Assembly (NCBI RefSeq): GCF_019175285.1
Contig: NC_056522.1
Span: 231,383,613-231,447,612 of the forward strand
Source: Sceloporus undulatus
Lineage: Eukaryota; Chordata; Lepidosauria; Squamata; Phrynosomatidae
Direction of reading: 5' to 3'
DNA: 64,000 bases
Below the pieces are notes generated by a model. That model did not search any database. It had not been told where the DNA came from and saw only the letters and a list, made by a program, of their open reading frames with translations. The position numbers and the translations under genes are program-made. Position 1 is the first letter of the stretch. Every line of letters starts with the position of its first letter. This document shows, in pieces, positions 32,101 through 38,200 of the stretch.

Positions 32101-33506
32101 ATGCATTTGCTGTTTTAGCATATAAGTGCATATACAATAAAATTGGTACTGTTCATGTGCGTGAACAAAGATAAGAAAGTGCAACCAATAAAGCAGTGCC
32201 AATCTCCCACACCCTGTGAATGCCTATGCAGCATGACAAATGAGCCCTTGTACTAAGATGAAGTATTAGACAAGAAATTATGGCTGGCATCCTGCTGGTG
32301 AATTATCCTGGTGTTAAGATGAACTTACGCTATTGCAATTAACTCTTGGGTTCATTGCAGGGGGTCAGAATTCTGTTCTGACCAGACAATGATCAAAATC
32401 GCCACCCACCCACTTGTAAGCAGCACTGCCCCCCTCATGGCCTTTTCCATGAAATTGTCAGGGTCATGCCTGTGTATATTTCTGTAGCTGGATGTACTGT
32501 GACAGGCATCTCTGCCTAGACCTCTAAAGGTCCTTGGGAAAACCTTGCTTATGACATCTTTGGAGTACATCCAGCTACAGGAAAATGGCTGGATGCATCT
32601 TTCCCCATCTTTATGCTCTGAGAGCACACAGAAATAGTCACAGCTGCAGATACAGCACTGGGAGACATAGCTACTGAGAAGTAACTTTGTGATACATGTA
32701 TGTCTCCTAATGCAGAATCACAGGCAATGTTTTGAAGCCAGTGGGTTAAATCCATACTTTGAATAGACTTCCTCAAAGCAATAGGATCTTAGTCTCAAGA
32801 ATGCTGGAGCATATATAATAACATGTACTCATATCCCATTTCTGAGTGTTCTGTCTTCCCCAGAGGGGGGGGGGAAACAGTTAAATTTTTCTCCAGCATA
32901 AAAGTAGCTATGGTCATGTTTCACTGGACTTCAGTGCATGCTTGAGGCAACTGAGTTTATTTGGTTACGTCTTTTCTTTCTTGCCACTTCCTTGCATCTC
33001 TGCCCTCCCCAAAAACCACTCCTGAGAGTTTTCCAACCTTCAGAGAGAGAAAAAAAAAACCATACAGGGCTCTAACTGCAGTGAAGGATCCAGCTCACGC
33101 TCTAACCCAGTGATCTCACAAGTGGATGTTTTCCAACAATGGGGCTGTTAACTTATCCTGGGAAGGTTTTTCTTCTTTGCAATTAGTTTGAAAACCACTA
33201 AAGAAAATGTCTTTCTACTGAGTGTGTGGACCTAAGAACTGTTTATAAACTAAGGCCTAAATGCTTCACTCACAAATCACTTTCTTCCTAGGTACAAGTC
33301 TGCCACCTAGCATCACAACCCAGCCTACGGATAATTCAACCATTGAGAAGGTACAGTTTTTGGGACTGGACTTGACTTCATCTCGTGCAGAAGCAGCCCT
33401 TTATGCACTGTTTGCTCTACTCCTGGTGGCTCTACTAGGTCTTGCAATTTTTTCATATGTATACAGGAAGAGTACCAAAAAAATCCACAGAAAAAGTAAA
33501 ATGTAA
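2052..33506 (+). CDS. LCT: Lactase-phlorizin hydrolase (5' end off the window), 15 exons
   Basis: Intestinal brush-border beta-glycosidase that hydrolyses lactose and aryl or lipid beta-glucosides. Exons: 2052-2135, 3045-3147, 3621-3690, 7083-7791, 10545-11190, 13456-15018, 20362-20630, 21169-21459, 23792-23990, 25246-25448, 26855-26952, 27978-28112, 29418-29641, 30939-31175 and 33292-33506. All junctions are GT-AG and the phases match, giving 1,681 residues and a TAA stop (numbered here from the first visible codon). Residues 1-85 are the tail of GH1 region I; regions II, III and IV follow, then a membrane anchor at about 1646-1668 and a 13-residue tail. Catalytic Glu pairs: 295/507 (II), 818/1029 (III), 1295/1502 (IV). 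Human LCT has 1,927 residues; by alignment from memory about 238 N-terminal residues (signal peptide and most of region I) lie to the left. No frame break was seen. Intron-exon structure and family assignment are seen; enzyme activity is inferred. Confidence 0.96.
2489..2600 (+). repeat. Half of a palindromic DNA element
   Basis: Contains GGCTATGTGGCCATGTTCTA, then TCCTGATGTTTCACCAGCAT and GGCATCTTCAGAGAA. The same sequence occurs inverted at 41718-41838. A very common reptile repeat; the family name is not assigned. Confidence 0.55.
3045..3147 (+). CDS. LCT: LCT exon w2 (region I, part)
   Basis: 103 nt, acceptor ttacag, donor gtaagt, ends in phase 1. Encodes [18 protein letters not shown] and onward, aligning with human KVFIFNLKLPDC and the following segment. 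It has diverged more than the catalytic regions, as expected for the pro-region. Confidence 0.85.
3621..3690 (+). CDS. LCT: LCT exon w3 (end of region I)
   Basis: 70 nt after a strong pyrimidine tract and ccag; donor gtatgt; ends in phase 2. Encodes [20 protein letters not shown], which parallels human AINKDQVLTIGFDINEFLS. Confidence 0.85.
4131..4541. mobile_element. Short DNA transposon with ACATACTG terminal inverted repeats
   Basis: The left end ACATACTGTATATGC and a right end that reads ACATACTGCATATACTCATG in reverse complement form terminal inverted repeats about 410 bp apart. No transposase is left; the superfamily is not assigned. Confidence 0.5.
4509..5120. repeat. Tandem duplication, second copy split by an inserted MITE
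   Basis: Unit 4509-4640 recurs as 4648-4731 plus 5080-5120 (shared GAGTATATGCAGTAT, TTGTTTTGTTCAACA, TATATGCAGAAATTT). The gap in the second copy is filled exactly by the element at 4732-5077. Confidence 0.6.
4732..5077 (+). mobile_element. Tigger/mariner-like MITE, family H, copy 1
   Basis: Ends read CATTTGTCCCTCCATATTC and, in reverse complement, CACTCATCCCTCCATATTA, flanked by TA on both sides as for Tc1/mariner elements. The interior has repeated CTAGGTCCTCCAG / TTGCACTGGAGG blocks. Non-autonomous. Confidence 0.65.
6499..6730. mobile_element. Palindromic MITE family C, copy 1
   Basis: Foldback element. The left arm GATCCTGTAGCCCCTTTGAG...AAGCTTTCGTAGACTT returns inverted as AAGTCTACAAAAGCTTATGC...TGCTGCAAGATCC. 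Other copies lie at 47737, 61451 and 61781. Confidence 0.65.
7083..7791 (+). CDS. LCT: LCT exon w4 (linker and first half of GH1 region II)
   Basis: 709 nt, acceptor tcaag, donor gtatga, phase 0 at the 3' end. Starts with a short linker, then WEAFANQS and the GH1 fold: [34 protein letters not shown] and the acid/base motif TFHEPW (Glu 295, at 7708-7710). The usual Gln of the glycone site (SAYQIEG in active repeats) is Arg here (SFRTEG). Ends in the conserved [10 protein letters not shown] loop. Confidence 0.97.
7792..10055 (+). other. LCT intron, no recognised content
   Basis: Between exons w4 and w5. AT-rich, no conserved coding sequence, and no repeat was confidently recognised except possibly 8253-8340. 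Confidence 0.5.
8253..8340. repeat. Possible 'tgttgggctacaactcccatca' interspersed repeat
   Basis: ATTGTTGGGCTGCATGTCCC and CAACATCTGGAAACCCCCAT resemble a short, inverted, very common reptile repeat. Degraded. Confidence 0.35.
10056..10190. repeat. Interspersed repeat of the 'tggaccacaactgccatca' type
   Basis: AACATGTGGACGTTCTTGGA, CCACAACTGCCATCA and TTGGTGGACTGG (reverse strand) fit the same family as 36254-36366. Confidence 0.4.
10250..10480. mobile_element. Palindromic MITE family B, copy 1
   Basis: GGCCTGTTACAGACTGCCAA at 10253 is mirrored by the reverse complement ending at 10477. Long inverted arms share AAATAAAGCTGCTT, GGAGGTATGCTATTTAAATG and GCCAAAGCT. Second copy at 22241-22488. 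Confidence 0.75.
10545..11190 (+). CDS. LCT: LCT exon w5 (second half of GH1 region II)
   Basis: 646 nt, weak acceptor ccaaaag, donor gtataa, ends in phase 1. Encodes [51 protein letters not shown] and then [13 protein letters not shown]. The nucleophile-position Glu (507, codon 11097-11099) is present, whereas human LCT has Gly there (LAGNG). Confidence 0.97.
11733..11822 (+). repeat. Two-copy tandem repeat, period about 55 bp
   Basis: CTGCTATAAAGCCC plus TTAGGTTT or TTTGGTTTA occurs twice, with the flanking GACAGTCTG / GACAATCTG preserved. Confidence 0.5.
12225..12300 (+). repeat. L2-like LINE 3' end fragment
   Basis: AGCTGCTTAGGGTCCC, GGGAGGAAGATGGAATATAA and ATTAAATAA form the usual 3' end of reptile L2-like copies, followed by AT-rich repeats. 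Confidence 0.5.
12478..12598. repeat. Degraded interspersed repeat
   Basis: AACTCCCAGTAGTCTTCACC and TGGGACTTGGAAGTCCAATA resemble the 'actcccatca / gggagttgtagtcc' inverted family. Confidence 0.35.
12973..13203 (-). repeat. tRNA-derived CORE/MIR-like SINE, copy 1
   Basis: GGGGATTCAAACTCTGGTCT is the reverse complement of a polymerase III B box. CTTGCCCAAGCTCACATAAT matches the CORE block, and TAAGTCATTTCTGACTTGTG is the tail shared by all copies here. The SINE reads on the minus strand. Confidence 0.75.
13456..15018 (+). CDS. LCT: LCT exon w6 (end of region II, pro-peptide junction, most of GH1 region III)
   Basis: 1,563 nt, acceptor ggcag, donor gtaaga. Opens with the region II C-terminus ([12 protein letters not shown], where the family FEW motif is FEG), then a junction with Arg 621 at 13704-13706 ahead of [14 protein letters not shown]. 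This lies within one residue of the human Arg/Ala site where trypsin trims mature LPH. Region III follows: [27 protein letters not shown] (Glu 818), [17 protein letters not shown] and YITENGVG (Glu 1029). This is the phlorizin/glucosylceramide hydrolase unit in mammals. The loop after NEP ([12 protein letters not shown]) lacks the usual GYGxG. Confidence 0.97.
16005..16222 (+). repeat. 5S-rRNA-derived SINE, copy 2
   Basis: TTAGTACTTGGATGGGAGAC and AATACCAGGTGCTGCAGG are near-exact 5S rRNA segments after GCAGCTAAGCAGG. The tail matches the copy at 20-232. Confidence 0.85.
16282..16428. mobile_element. Foldback element, family D
   Basis: The arms GGAGATGGCTCCTGTACCTT...GTTGCTTGTCA and TGACAAGCAACACTTGCTG...GGTACAGAAGCCATCTCC are inverted around a loop of about 10 bp, so the whole 147 bp forms one hairpin. 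Confidence 0.65.
17030..19450 (-). mobile_element. L1-type LINE, 5'-truncated, inactive
   Basis: Successive minus-strand open pieces at 19173-19388, 18640-19185, 18411-18635, 17806-18393 and 17375-17764 read as an L1 reverse transcriptase and C-terminal region: [60 protein letters not shown], the catalytic LYGDDILL and [20 protein letters not shown]. Frame breaks between the pieces show it is dead. The left end is A-rich on the minus strand (about 17030). Lies antisense in an LCT intron. Confidence 0.88.
20362..20630 (+). CDS. LCT: LCT exon w7 (end of region III, start of region IV)
   Basis: 269 nt, acceptor tttag, donor gttagt. Carries the end of region III with [15 protein letters not shown] (the FEW glycone-site motif is intact) and RFGLHQVDF, then the start of region [17 protein letters not shown]. 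Confidence 0.96.
21169..21459 (+). CDS. LCT: LCT exon w8 (GH1 region IV)
   Basis: 291 nt, phase 0 at both ends, acceptor tcaaag, donor gtaaaa. Encodes [29 protein letters not shown] and [15 protein letters not shown]. Confidence 0.96.
22241..22488. mobile_element. Palindromic MITE family B, copy 2
   Basis: The ends GTCTTATGGGCCCGAACAGA and, inverted, GTCATAAGGTCCCGAACAGA lie about 247 bp apart. The arms share AAATAAAGCTGCTT and GGTATGCTGTTTAAATGA with the copy at 10250-10480. Confidence 0.78.
22526..22755 (-). mobile_element. Tigger-like MITE family G, copy 1
   Basis: On the minus strand it reads TACAGTAGACCCTTGTTATA, GGTTTGGTTCTAAGATATCC and GATGCTCAAGTCCCATTAAA, with a mirrored end. Same family as 38146, 48069 and 50358. 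TA-type ends as in Tc1/mariner-Tigger elements. Confidence 0.65.
22868..23160 (-). mobile_element. CR1 LINE 3' fragment
   Basis: Begins CATAGAATCGTAGAGTTGGA, the reverse complement of the CR1 3' end, then GGAAGAGACCACAAGGGCC and AGTCCAACCCCCTGCCATG. The minus strand reads [20 protein letters not shown] and [16 protein letters not shown], the CR1 C-terminus. Confidence 0.88.
23417..23651 (+). mobile_element. Tigger-like MITE family H, copy 2
   Basis: The interior TAGGTCCTCCAGCATGGCTC, AATAATCAAATCTGTGAATG and the end GGGGAGGGATGACTGTA match the element at 4732-5077. The left end is overwritten by poly-C and (CA)n expansion. Confidence 0.6.
23792..23990 (+). CDS. LCT: LCT exon w9 (GH1 region IV, acid/base)
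   Basis: 199 nt, acceptor ttgtag, donor gtaaga. Encodes [18 protein letters not shown] and the acid/base motif [15 protein letters not shown] (Glu 1295, codon 23939-23941). The loop ends in the usual APG. Confidence 0.96.
24468..24545 (+). repeat. L2-like LINE 3' end fragment
   Basis: AAGATGCCTTGAGCCCCAGG, GGGATATAAATAAATGAACT, then an (AGT)n-rich tail. Typical L2-like terminus. Confidence 0.55.
25246..25448 (+). CDS. LCT: LCT exon w10 (GH1 region IV)
   Basis: 203 nt, acceptor cctag, donor gtaatg. Encodes [32 protein letters not shown] and AARRYVQ, close to the human protein. Confidence 0.96.
25610..25925 (-). repeat. L2/CR1-clade LINE 3' fragment
   Basis: GATTGATTTAATTGATATCC, TTCTCCCCAAGATGGTATTC and AAAAATATCTTCAACTGCCC are the reversed 3' region of an L2-like LINE, similar to 969-1300. 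Confidence 0.5.
26855..26952 (+). CDS. LCT: LCT exon w11 (GH1 region IV)
   Basis: 98 nt, acceptor tatag, donor gtattt. Encodes [20 protein letters not shown], near-identical to human [20 protein letters not shown]. Confidence 0.95.
27188..27400. mobile_element. Palindromic MITE family A, copy 1
   Basis: CCACACTGCAGAAATAATCC at left is mirrored by GGATTATTTCTGCAGTGT at right. The arms carry GGCTCAATGCTATGGAATTC / AATTCACAGCACTGAGCC, and the centre is CTCCGTCAGAGAGCTCTG. The whole element is one 213-bp foldback. Confidence 0.8.
27978..28112 (+). CDS. LCT: LCT exon w12 (GH1 region IV)
   Basis: 135 nt, acceptor tgcag, donor gtacgt. Encodes [20 protein letters not shown] and [14 protein letters not shown]. 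Confidence 0.95.
28113..28837 (+). other. LCT intron segment, nothing recognised
   Basis: Between exon w12 and a degraded SINE; no conserved coding sequence or clear repeat. Confidence 0.5.
28838..28978 (-). repeat. Degraded tRNA-derived SINE fragment
   Basis: AGGGATTTGAACCCTGGTCT, then AGAGTCATAGTCCAATGTTC, matches the head of the tRNA SINE on the minus strand. The CORE part is badly eroded. Confidence 0.55.
29418..29641 (+). CDS. LCT: LCT exon w13 (GH1 region IV, nucleophile)
   Basis: 224 nt, acceptor tgcag, donor gtatat. Encodes [20 protein letters not shown] and [10 protein letters not shown]. The nucleophile Glu 1502 (codon 29551-29553) corresponds to the lactase-site Glu of human LCT (E1749). 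Confidence 0.96.
29642..30938 (+). other. LCT intron, nothing recognised
   Basis: Between exons w13 and w14. Unique-looking AT-rich DNA without a clear repeat or coding signal. Confidence 0.5.
30939..31175 (+). CDS. LCT: LCT exon w14 (end of GH1 region IV)
   Basis: 237 nt, acceptor aacag, donor gtaagt. Encodes [20 protein letters not shown] (FEW motif intact), [10 protein letters not shown] and [14 protein letters not shown], where the fold ends. Confidence 0.96.
31655..31745. repeat. Interspersed repeat of the 'ccagatgttgtactgcgatgccca' type
   Basis: GGGGAACCTGTGGCTTTCCA and GATGTTGTACTGCGATGCCC match the common reptile repeat also present at 36254-36366. Confidence 0.45.
31757..31965 (-). 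repeat. tRNA-derived CORE/MIR-like SINE, copy 2
   Basis: TGTTGTTGTGTGCCTCCAAT, CTATCATGGGGTTTTCCTGG, GTGACTTGCTCAAGGTTACC and ACAGGGATTGAACCCTG: tail, CORE block and B-box complement in the usual order. Confidence 0.8.
32479..32583. repeat. Short inverted repeat (possible MITE remnant)
   Basis: TCTGTAGCTGGATGTACT and AGTACATCCAGCTACAGG are inverted about 65 bp apart; the loop is CTAGACCTCTAAAGG-containing. No family is recognised. Confidence 0.5.
33292..33506 (+). CDS. LCT: LCT exon w15 (stalk, membrane anchor, tail, stop)
   Basis: 215 coding nt after cctag, ending in TAA. A Ser/Thr/Pro-containing stalk (TTQPTDNST) leads to VQFLGLDL, as in human VQFLGLML. The hydrophobic anchor starts [15 protein letters not shown], and the 13-residue basic tail ends RKSKM. 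From memory the human tail is about twice as long. Topology: large lumenal part, single C-terminal anchor. Confidence 0.95.
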
Positions 33507-33585
33507 ACCACAATACAGATTTTGTCTTACTATCTTGAACAAACTTTGGCAGAAATTTTGCTAAGGTTCATTAAGTACTATTAAG

Positions 33586-33591
33586 AATAAA
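33586..33591 (+). promoter_or_regulatory. LCT: LCT candidate polyadenylation signal
   Basis: AATAAA 80 nt after the LCT stop. It is the first such hexamer downstream, so a short 3' UTR is likely. Confidence 0.6.
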
Positions 33592-34687
33592 TGGTCAAAA
33601 ATATATGGGATATGTGGAGAGGTGGGCATTTTCTTTAGAAATCTATTCAGTTTGCAGTTTTAAATCCCAGGGCCAGAAGACAATTTGGACTCTAAATCTG
33701 TTTATGACTGTATACACTAGGTATTAATACACTCTCCTAAAATGAAGTGATCACGAATGCCTGTACCTGCCATGTCTTCATTTTAATTTAATATTACTTG
33801 AGAAAAGCTGCTCTGGATGGCTGAGCCCCCTCTGGAGAAGCATGAGTGAAAAGAAGAAAAAGGTCACCTCCTTGATTCTGTCCTTAAAGAGTGAACTTAT
33901 GCTAGATTCTGGTACTTTTAGGAGCTTCTTCATTCACTGTGTGGGCAATCTAGTTTTTAATTCCACTATACTGGAAAAAGTTCTTAACAGGAAAAAGGCT
34001 ACTGGGTTATTTCTTGAGTAGCACTTCCAGTTATACTTTTACAACAAATGTAAGTGACAGGCAGTTTCTTTATCAGAAGGGGTGGATCACTTCAAAAACT
34101 GAAAATGTGGTTGGTGTTATTGAGGCTCTTTGTGAGCCTGAGCTGAAACCACTACACATTGTCACATGGGCTGTACTATGCTTTACTTAGTGTTCCTTTG
34201 AAGGCATGGTGAGTATGAGTTCAAAATACAGCATCTGATATTTATTTTAAAAACACACAATTTTTTAAGCAGCCAGGGTAGCTACTATGACTGAGTACAG
34301 TTCAAAGTGCTGGTGCTTATTGTGTATTTCAGCCCTGTACATGAGTACTTCTGAAGGCAACCAGGAGGGGCACTCTTATTTTGGGGGGCTCACAAAAAAG
34401 GCTAAAGAGTTTTAGCACCATCTGGAGTGGATTTTTTAAATCCTATTCATGTGTTTAACTTTTACTGTAGTCTGTTTAAATGTGTTTTAAAGATCCATGT
34501 TTTAATTCAGTGTGGATCACTTCAATTGTTAACTGCCCCTTCGCCACCCACTACTGTATCTTGCATTTCTACTCCCAGGGCAACTTACACTTAAATATTT
34601 GAACTGATACTTGTACTAACTACAGACAGTAAGAAAGACATTTTCTGAACAATGATCTTACAGACTACTGTCTTTTTGGAAAAAACC
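33592..34687. other. Intergenic space between convergent LCT and UBXN4 3' ends
   Basis: About 1.1 kb between the two candidate polyA signals. No coding potential or recognisable repeat was seen, only AT-rich DNA. Part of it may be 3' UTR if either gene uses a more distal polyA site. Confidence 0.6.
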
Positions 34688-34693
34688 TTTATT
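34688..34693 (-). promoter_or_regulatory. UBXN4: UBXN4 candidate polyadenylation signal
   Basis: AATAAA on the minus strand, 444 nt past the stop codon. It is the first candidate hexamer found; the family often has longer 3' UTRs, so a more distal site is possible. Confidence 0.5.
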
Positions 34694-35136
34694 GAATGCT
34701 TTCAAATTAAAAACTACCTGTATTATATTGTAGTTGCAGAAGCACTAAAGGAAAAGAAAATAAGTTATCAAATTCAGTAGGTTTTTTGCTTCTGCTAGGT
34801 CAGACTTGTTTTATAATCTGAGTTTCTGATTTTTTCCAAGATCTAGAGTGATAAAAAGTGCCTTCAGATGACCATATGGCTAGATAAGTGTGAAATTCTA
34901 AACGCTGATGGAAAATGGGGATTTGTTTACATTCTTTGAGCTTTTGGCAGTAGTTACATTTGCAATATCCAGCTACACAACTGAGTTAACACCTTACTCC
35001 ATGTGTTATGGTCAGGAATAAGATATAATGCAGGCAGCATAGCCATACAAGCCCACTTGTGCAGCCGAAAGTTTAACAGAAATTAAATCAAGTAAGAAAA
35101 AAAAAATCAATGATCATTATATACAGTTTACTCAAA

Positions 35137-35275
35137 CTACATCTGTTGGGTTGAATTTCCATTCCAGGTATTGTTATCATCATCTCCATCATCCTGAGTT
35201 CTCAATCGATAGATTTTGCCTTCTTTTTTGAATTCTTCACTCCGTTTTTCCAATACTCGTTTCCTGATTGCTTGT
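35137..35275 (-). CDS. UBXN4: UBXN4 exon 13 (C-terminus, stop)
   Basis: 139 coding nt after tttag. Encodes RKRVLEKRSEEFKKEGKIYR and LRTQDDGDDDNNTWNG, ending STQQM and TAG. Almost identical to the human C-terminus. Confidence 0.97.
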
Positions 35276-38200
35276 CTAAATAAGAAAGAAATGCAGTTCA
35301 AGAACCAACTCCCATAGTGAAAATGCACATAGATGATTTTCTCTAAACTTCAGAACATATTTAGTTAGCTCTGATTCAATTCTAACATTGTTTACATCAC
35401 TCCCAAATTAACAGCACTTGTAGAGAAATAGCTTGCAAAGTTGCTTTGAAAAAATAGTTACTGTTATTGGTCCAAGATACAAAGAAAGTAGCTGGTTATC
35501 ATTAGTTTTTAAATTAAGTGTAATTTAATTTAGTTTTCTCTTTTCAAAAAAATAACAAAAGTGGACTGTGTTTCTATTTAGGTTATCTAGAATAAATAAA
35601 AAGAATAACAGAATAAAATTGAAACCAGGAAACTTTAGTTAAAGTAACTTAAAATAACTGCTCTGTGCTACAAGCCATGCTCCTGTCACCACAACAACTG
35701 CAGAAGCATTTGATAAGGCTACACACTAGCAACAAATAGTTACACTGTAAAGCAGTGAAGTTACTTCTATTATACAACTGTAATATAAAATATTCTTGGG
35801 AATAGGAATTAAATATAAGTAGCTAATTGTTCATAAGTAGTTATTACAAACGTTGGCACATTAACTAATAGAAAAGGTAGCTTCCAGGCAGGTGACATTT
35901 TAAATACACTTGTTATGACAATCTTTTGTTGTTTATATTCCACACAATTCAATGTCAATGTATAATAAACATGAACTCAAATGAACAACTAAGGGAAGTA
36001 GCTGGTATTTTGCAAGTGAACTATACAGTACACTGCTGTCAATTGTAGCCTGGATCATGGTAATTATCTGTTTTAGGGATTATGCTCTCCTTCCTGAAAG
36101 ATTATGTCAATTTTCCCATATTGTTTAAAATGGAATATCTGTGGCAACAACATGCATGGAAATGCCAATTCATATGGCTGTTTAAGGAAGAAATTGCCTG
36201 CAATTCAGGCAAGCTCCAGCTAGTGAAGACATCTTAGAATAGAGGTGAGTATCATGTAGCCCTACAGATGTCGTTGGGCTACAATTCTCATCATCCTTGA
36301 ACACTGACTCCCAACAATCTCAGCTAGCATGGCCAAAGCCCATCATCATCTAGAAGGCCATACAGTGCCTGCTTTAGAGAAGAATTTAATAGCTTCTGGA
36401 CTATTCTTGACATCCCTACACTAGGCTTTCAATCACTGATCAAAAAGATAACTTGGGAATGTGTCAATATGAAGGGACAGAACTATCTTGCTGTCAGTTC
36501 AAGGATATGTTACCCATGGAAGATAGTATGAACAATCTGTGGGTGCTCAGCAACCATTTCACCACAGAATTATACAGTTGGAAGAGACTACAAGGGACCT
36601 CCAGTCTAACCCCAAGCAGGAATGCACAATCAAAGCACTGTTATTATTCCAGCACAAATGAAAGAGATCTTATCTCTGCCCAAGATCCTGACACATATTA
36701 ATGAATTAGGGGGAGGTGGCAGTTAGGAGCAACCACAAATAAAAATTCAGAGAGCACACGAATCAGTGTAATTGGTACCTGCTTGGCTCTGCAGCATTAG
36801 ACGAATTAGCCTCTGAGTGCTCCTGCTGATGACGTCCAACAGGAGGCTGGGAAGGAGGAGGGCTGGTAAACAAGAAATTGCTAATAAACCGCCAAACTGC
36901 TATCAACGGGTAGAGGATTGTGCCAAGGAATCTCCAGAAATCTCCATTGGAAGACTGTACAACTGCAGTAGCAGGCCTTCCTGCCTATATATGAGGAAAC
37001 ACAGGCAGTAAGAAGCCATTTAAATATTATGGAAAAATTGCATTCAAGAAGAAACTCACACTTGGCATAAATACAAAGTTACTTATGAAGTCCATCAAAA
37101 AGTTTGAAAACTTCAGTATAACTGTCTTATTTTTATACCCTTACCGGTAACAGTACTACTGAAGCGCTTGGAGCAAGTTCCAGTTCTAATAATTTTTTCC
37201 CATAATCATCTTTGGTAAACTCTCTTCTGGGGAACATTGTCGCCAATGAGAAATTGCCATATGTGTTGCCAACTGTCTGTAACAATGGAAGAAATTCATT
37301 AAACATTTTGTACTTGTATTTATGTTCCTCAAGCAAATGGAAAGTACCAGCTGTGCTATCGATGAAATGCTGTTTTATCATTACCTGCCAACTTAATTCT
37401 TTGCTTTATGAATGTCATCATAGTTAAAGTATGTCCAAGTTGCCTCTGATTTATGACAACCCTATCACAAGATTTTCTCAACAAGATTTATTCAGAGGAA
37501 GTTTGCCATTGCCTTCTTCTCAACCTGAGAGTGTGTGGTAGATCATGGTCACTCAGTGCATTTCCATGACTGAGCAGGGATTTGATTATGTGGTCTCACC
37601 GAGTACTAACTAGTCCAACACTTAAACCATCACAGACTCTCTGAATGCATACAAACCATCAAATATCGGCATTGTCATACTAAAAATCTAGAGACATCTG
37701 AAAACCCACTAAATGTAGGATCTTACCCAAGCAAGTCATTTGGTTTAACCAACAAATTCAGCAGTAACGACATTTTCAGACAATGATATACAATTGGTAT
37801 CTATCAACTTTTATAAAATCAACTTACTAAAAACTGAGGTTAGATATCAGTATATCAACAGGCCAATATAAAAACCTACACAAAATCTAATACCACTTGG
37901 GTTGAGGTCTGCTTGTTCAACAGAGCTTCCTTTTGTTTAATTTCTCCTTTCCCTCTCAAGTCTACTCTGCATGGTATTCCAACCTTCTAATCTGATAAAG
38001 TGTGTGTATGTGTAGGAGTGCAGATGGGTACGCATCCATCCGACAAATAATTGTTGTTTTGTTGAAAGATATAACAACTGTTTTTGATAGACACAAAGAT
38101 CAAAAATCAATACAAAGCTATTAACTCTCCAGGTTTTTTTTAAAATACAGTGTGTCTTTCTTATACGCTGGAGGTTGTTCCAGGATCCCCCATGGATAAC

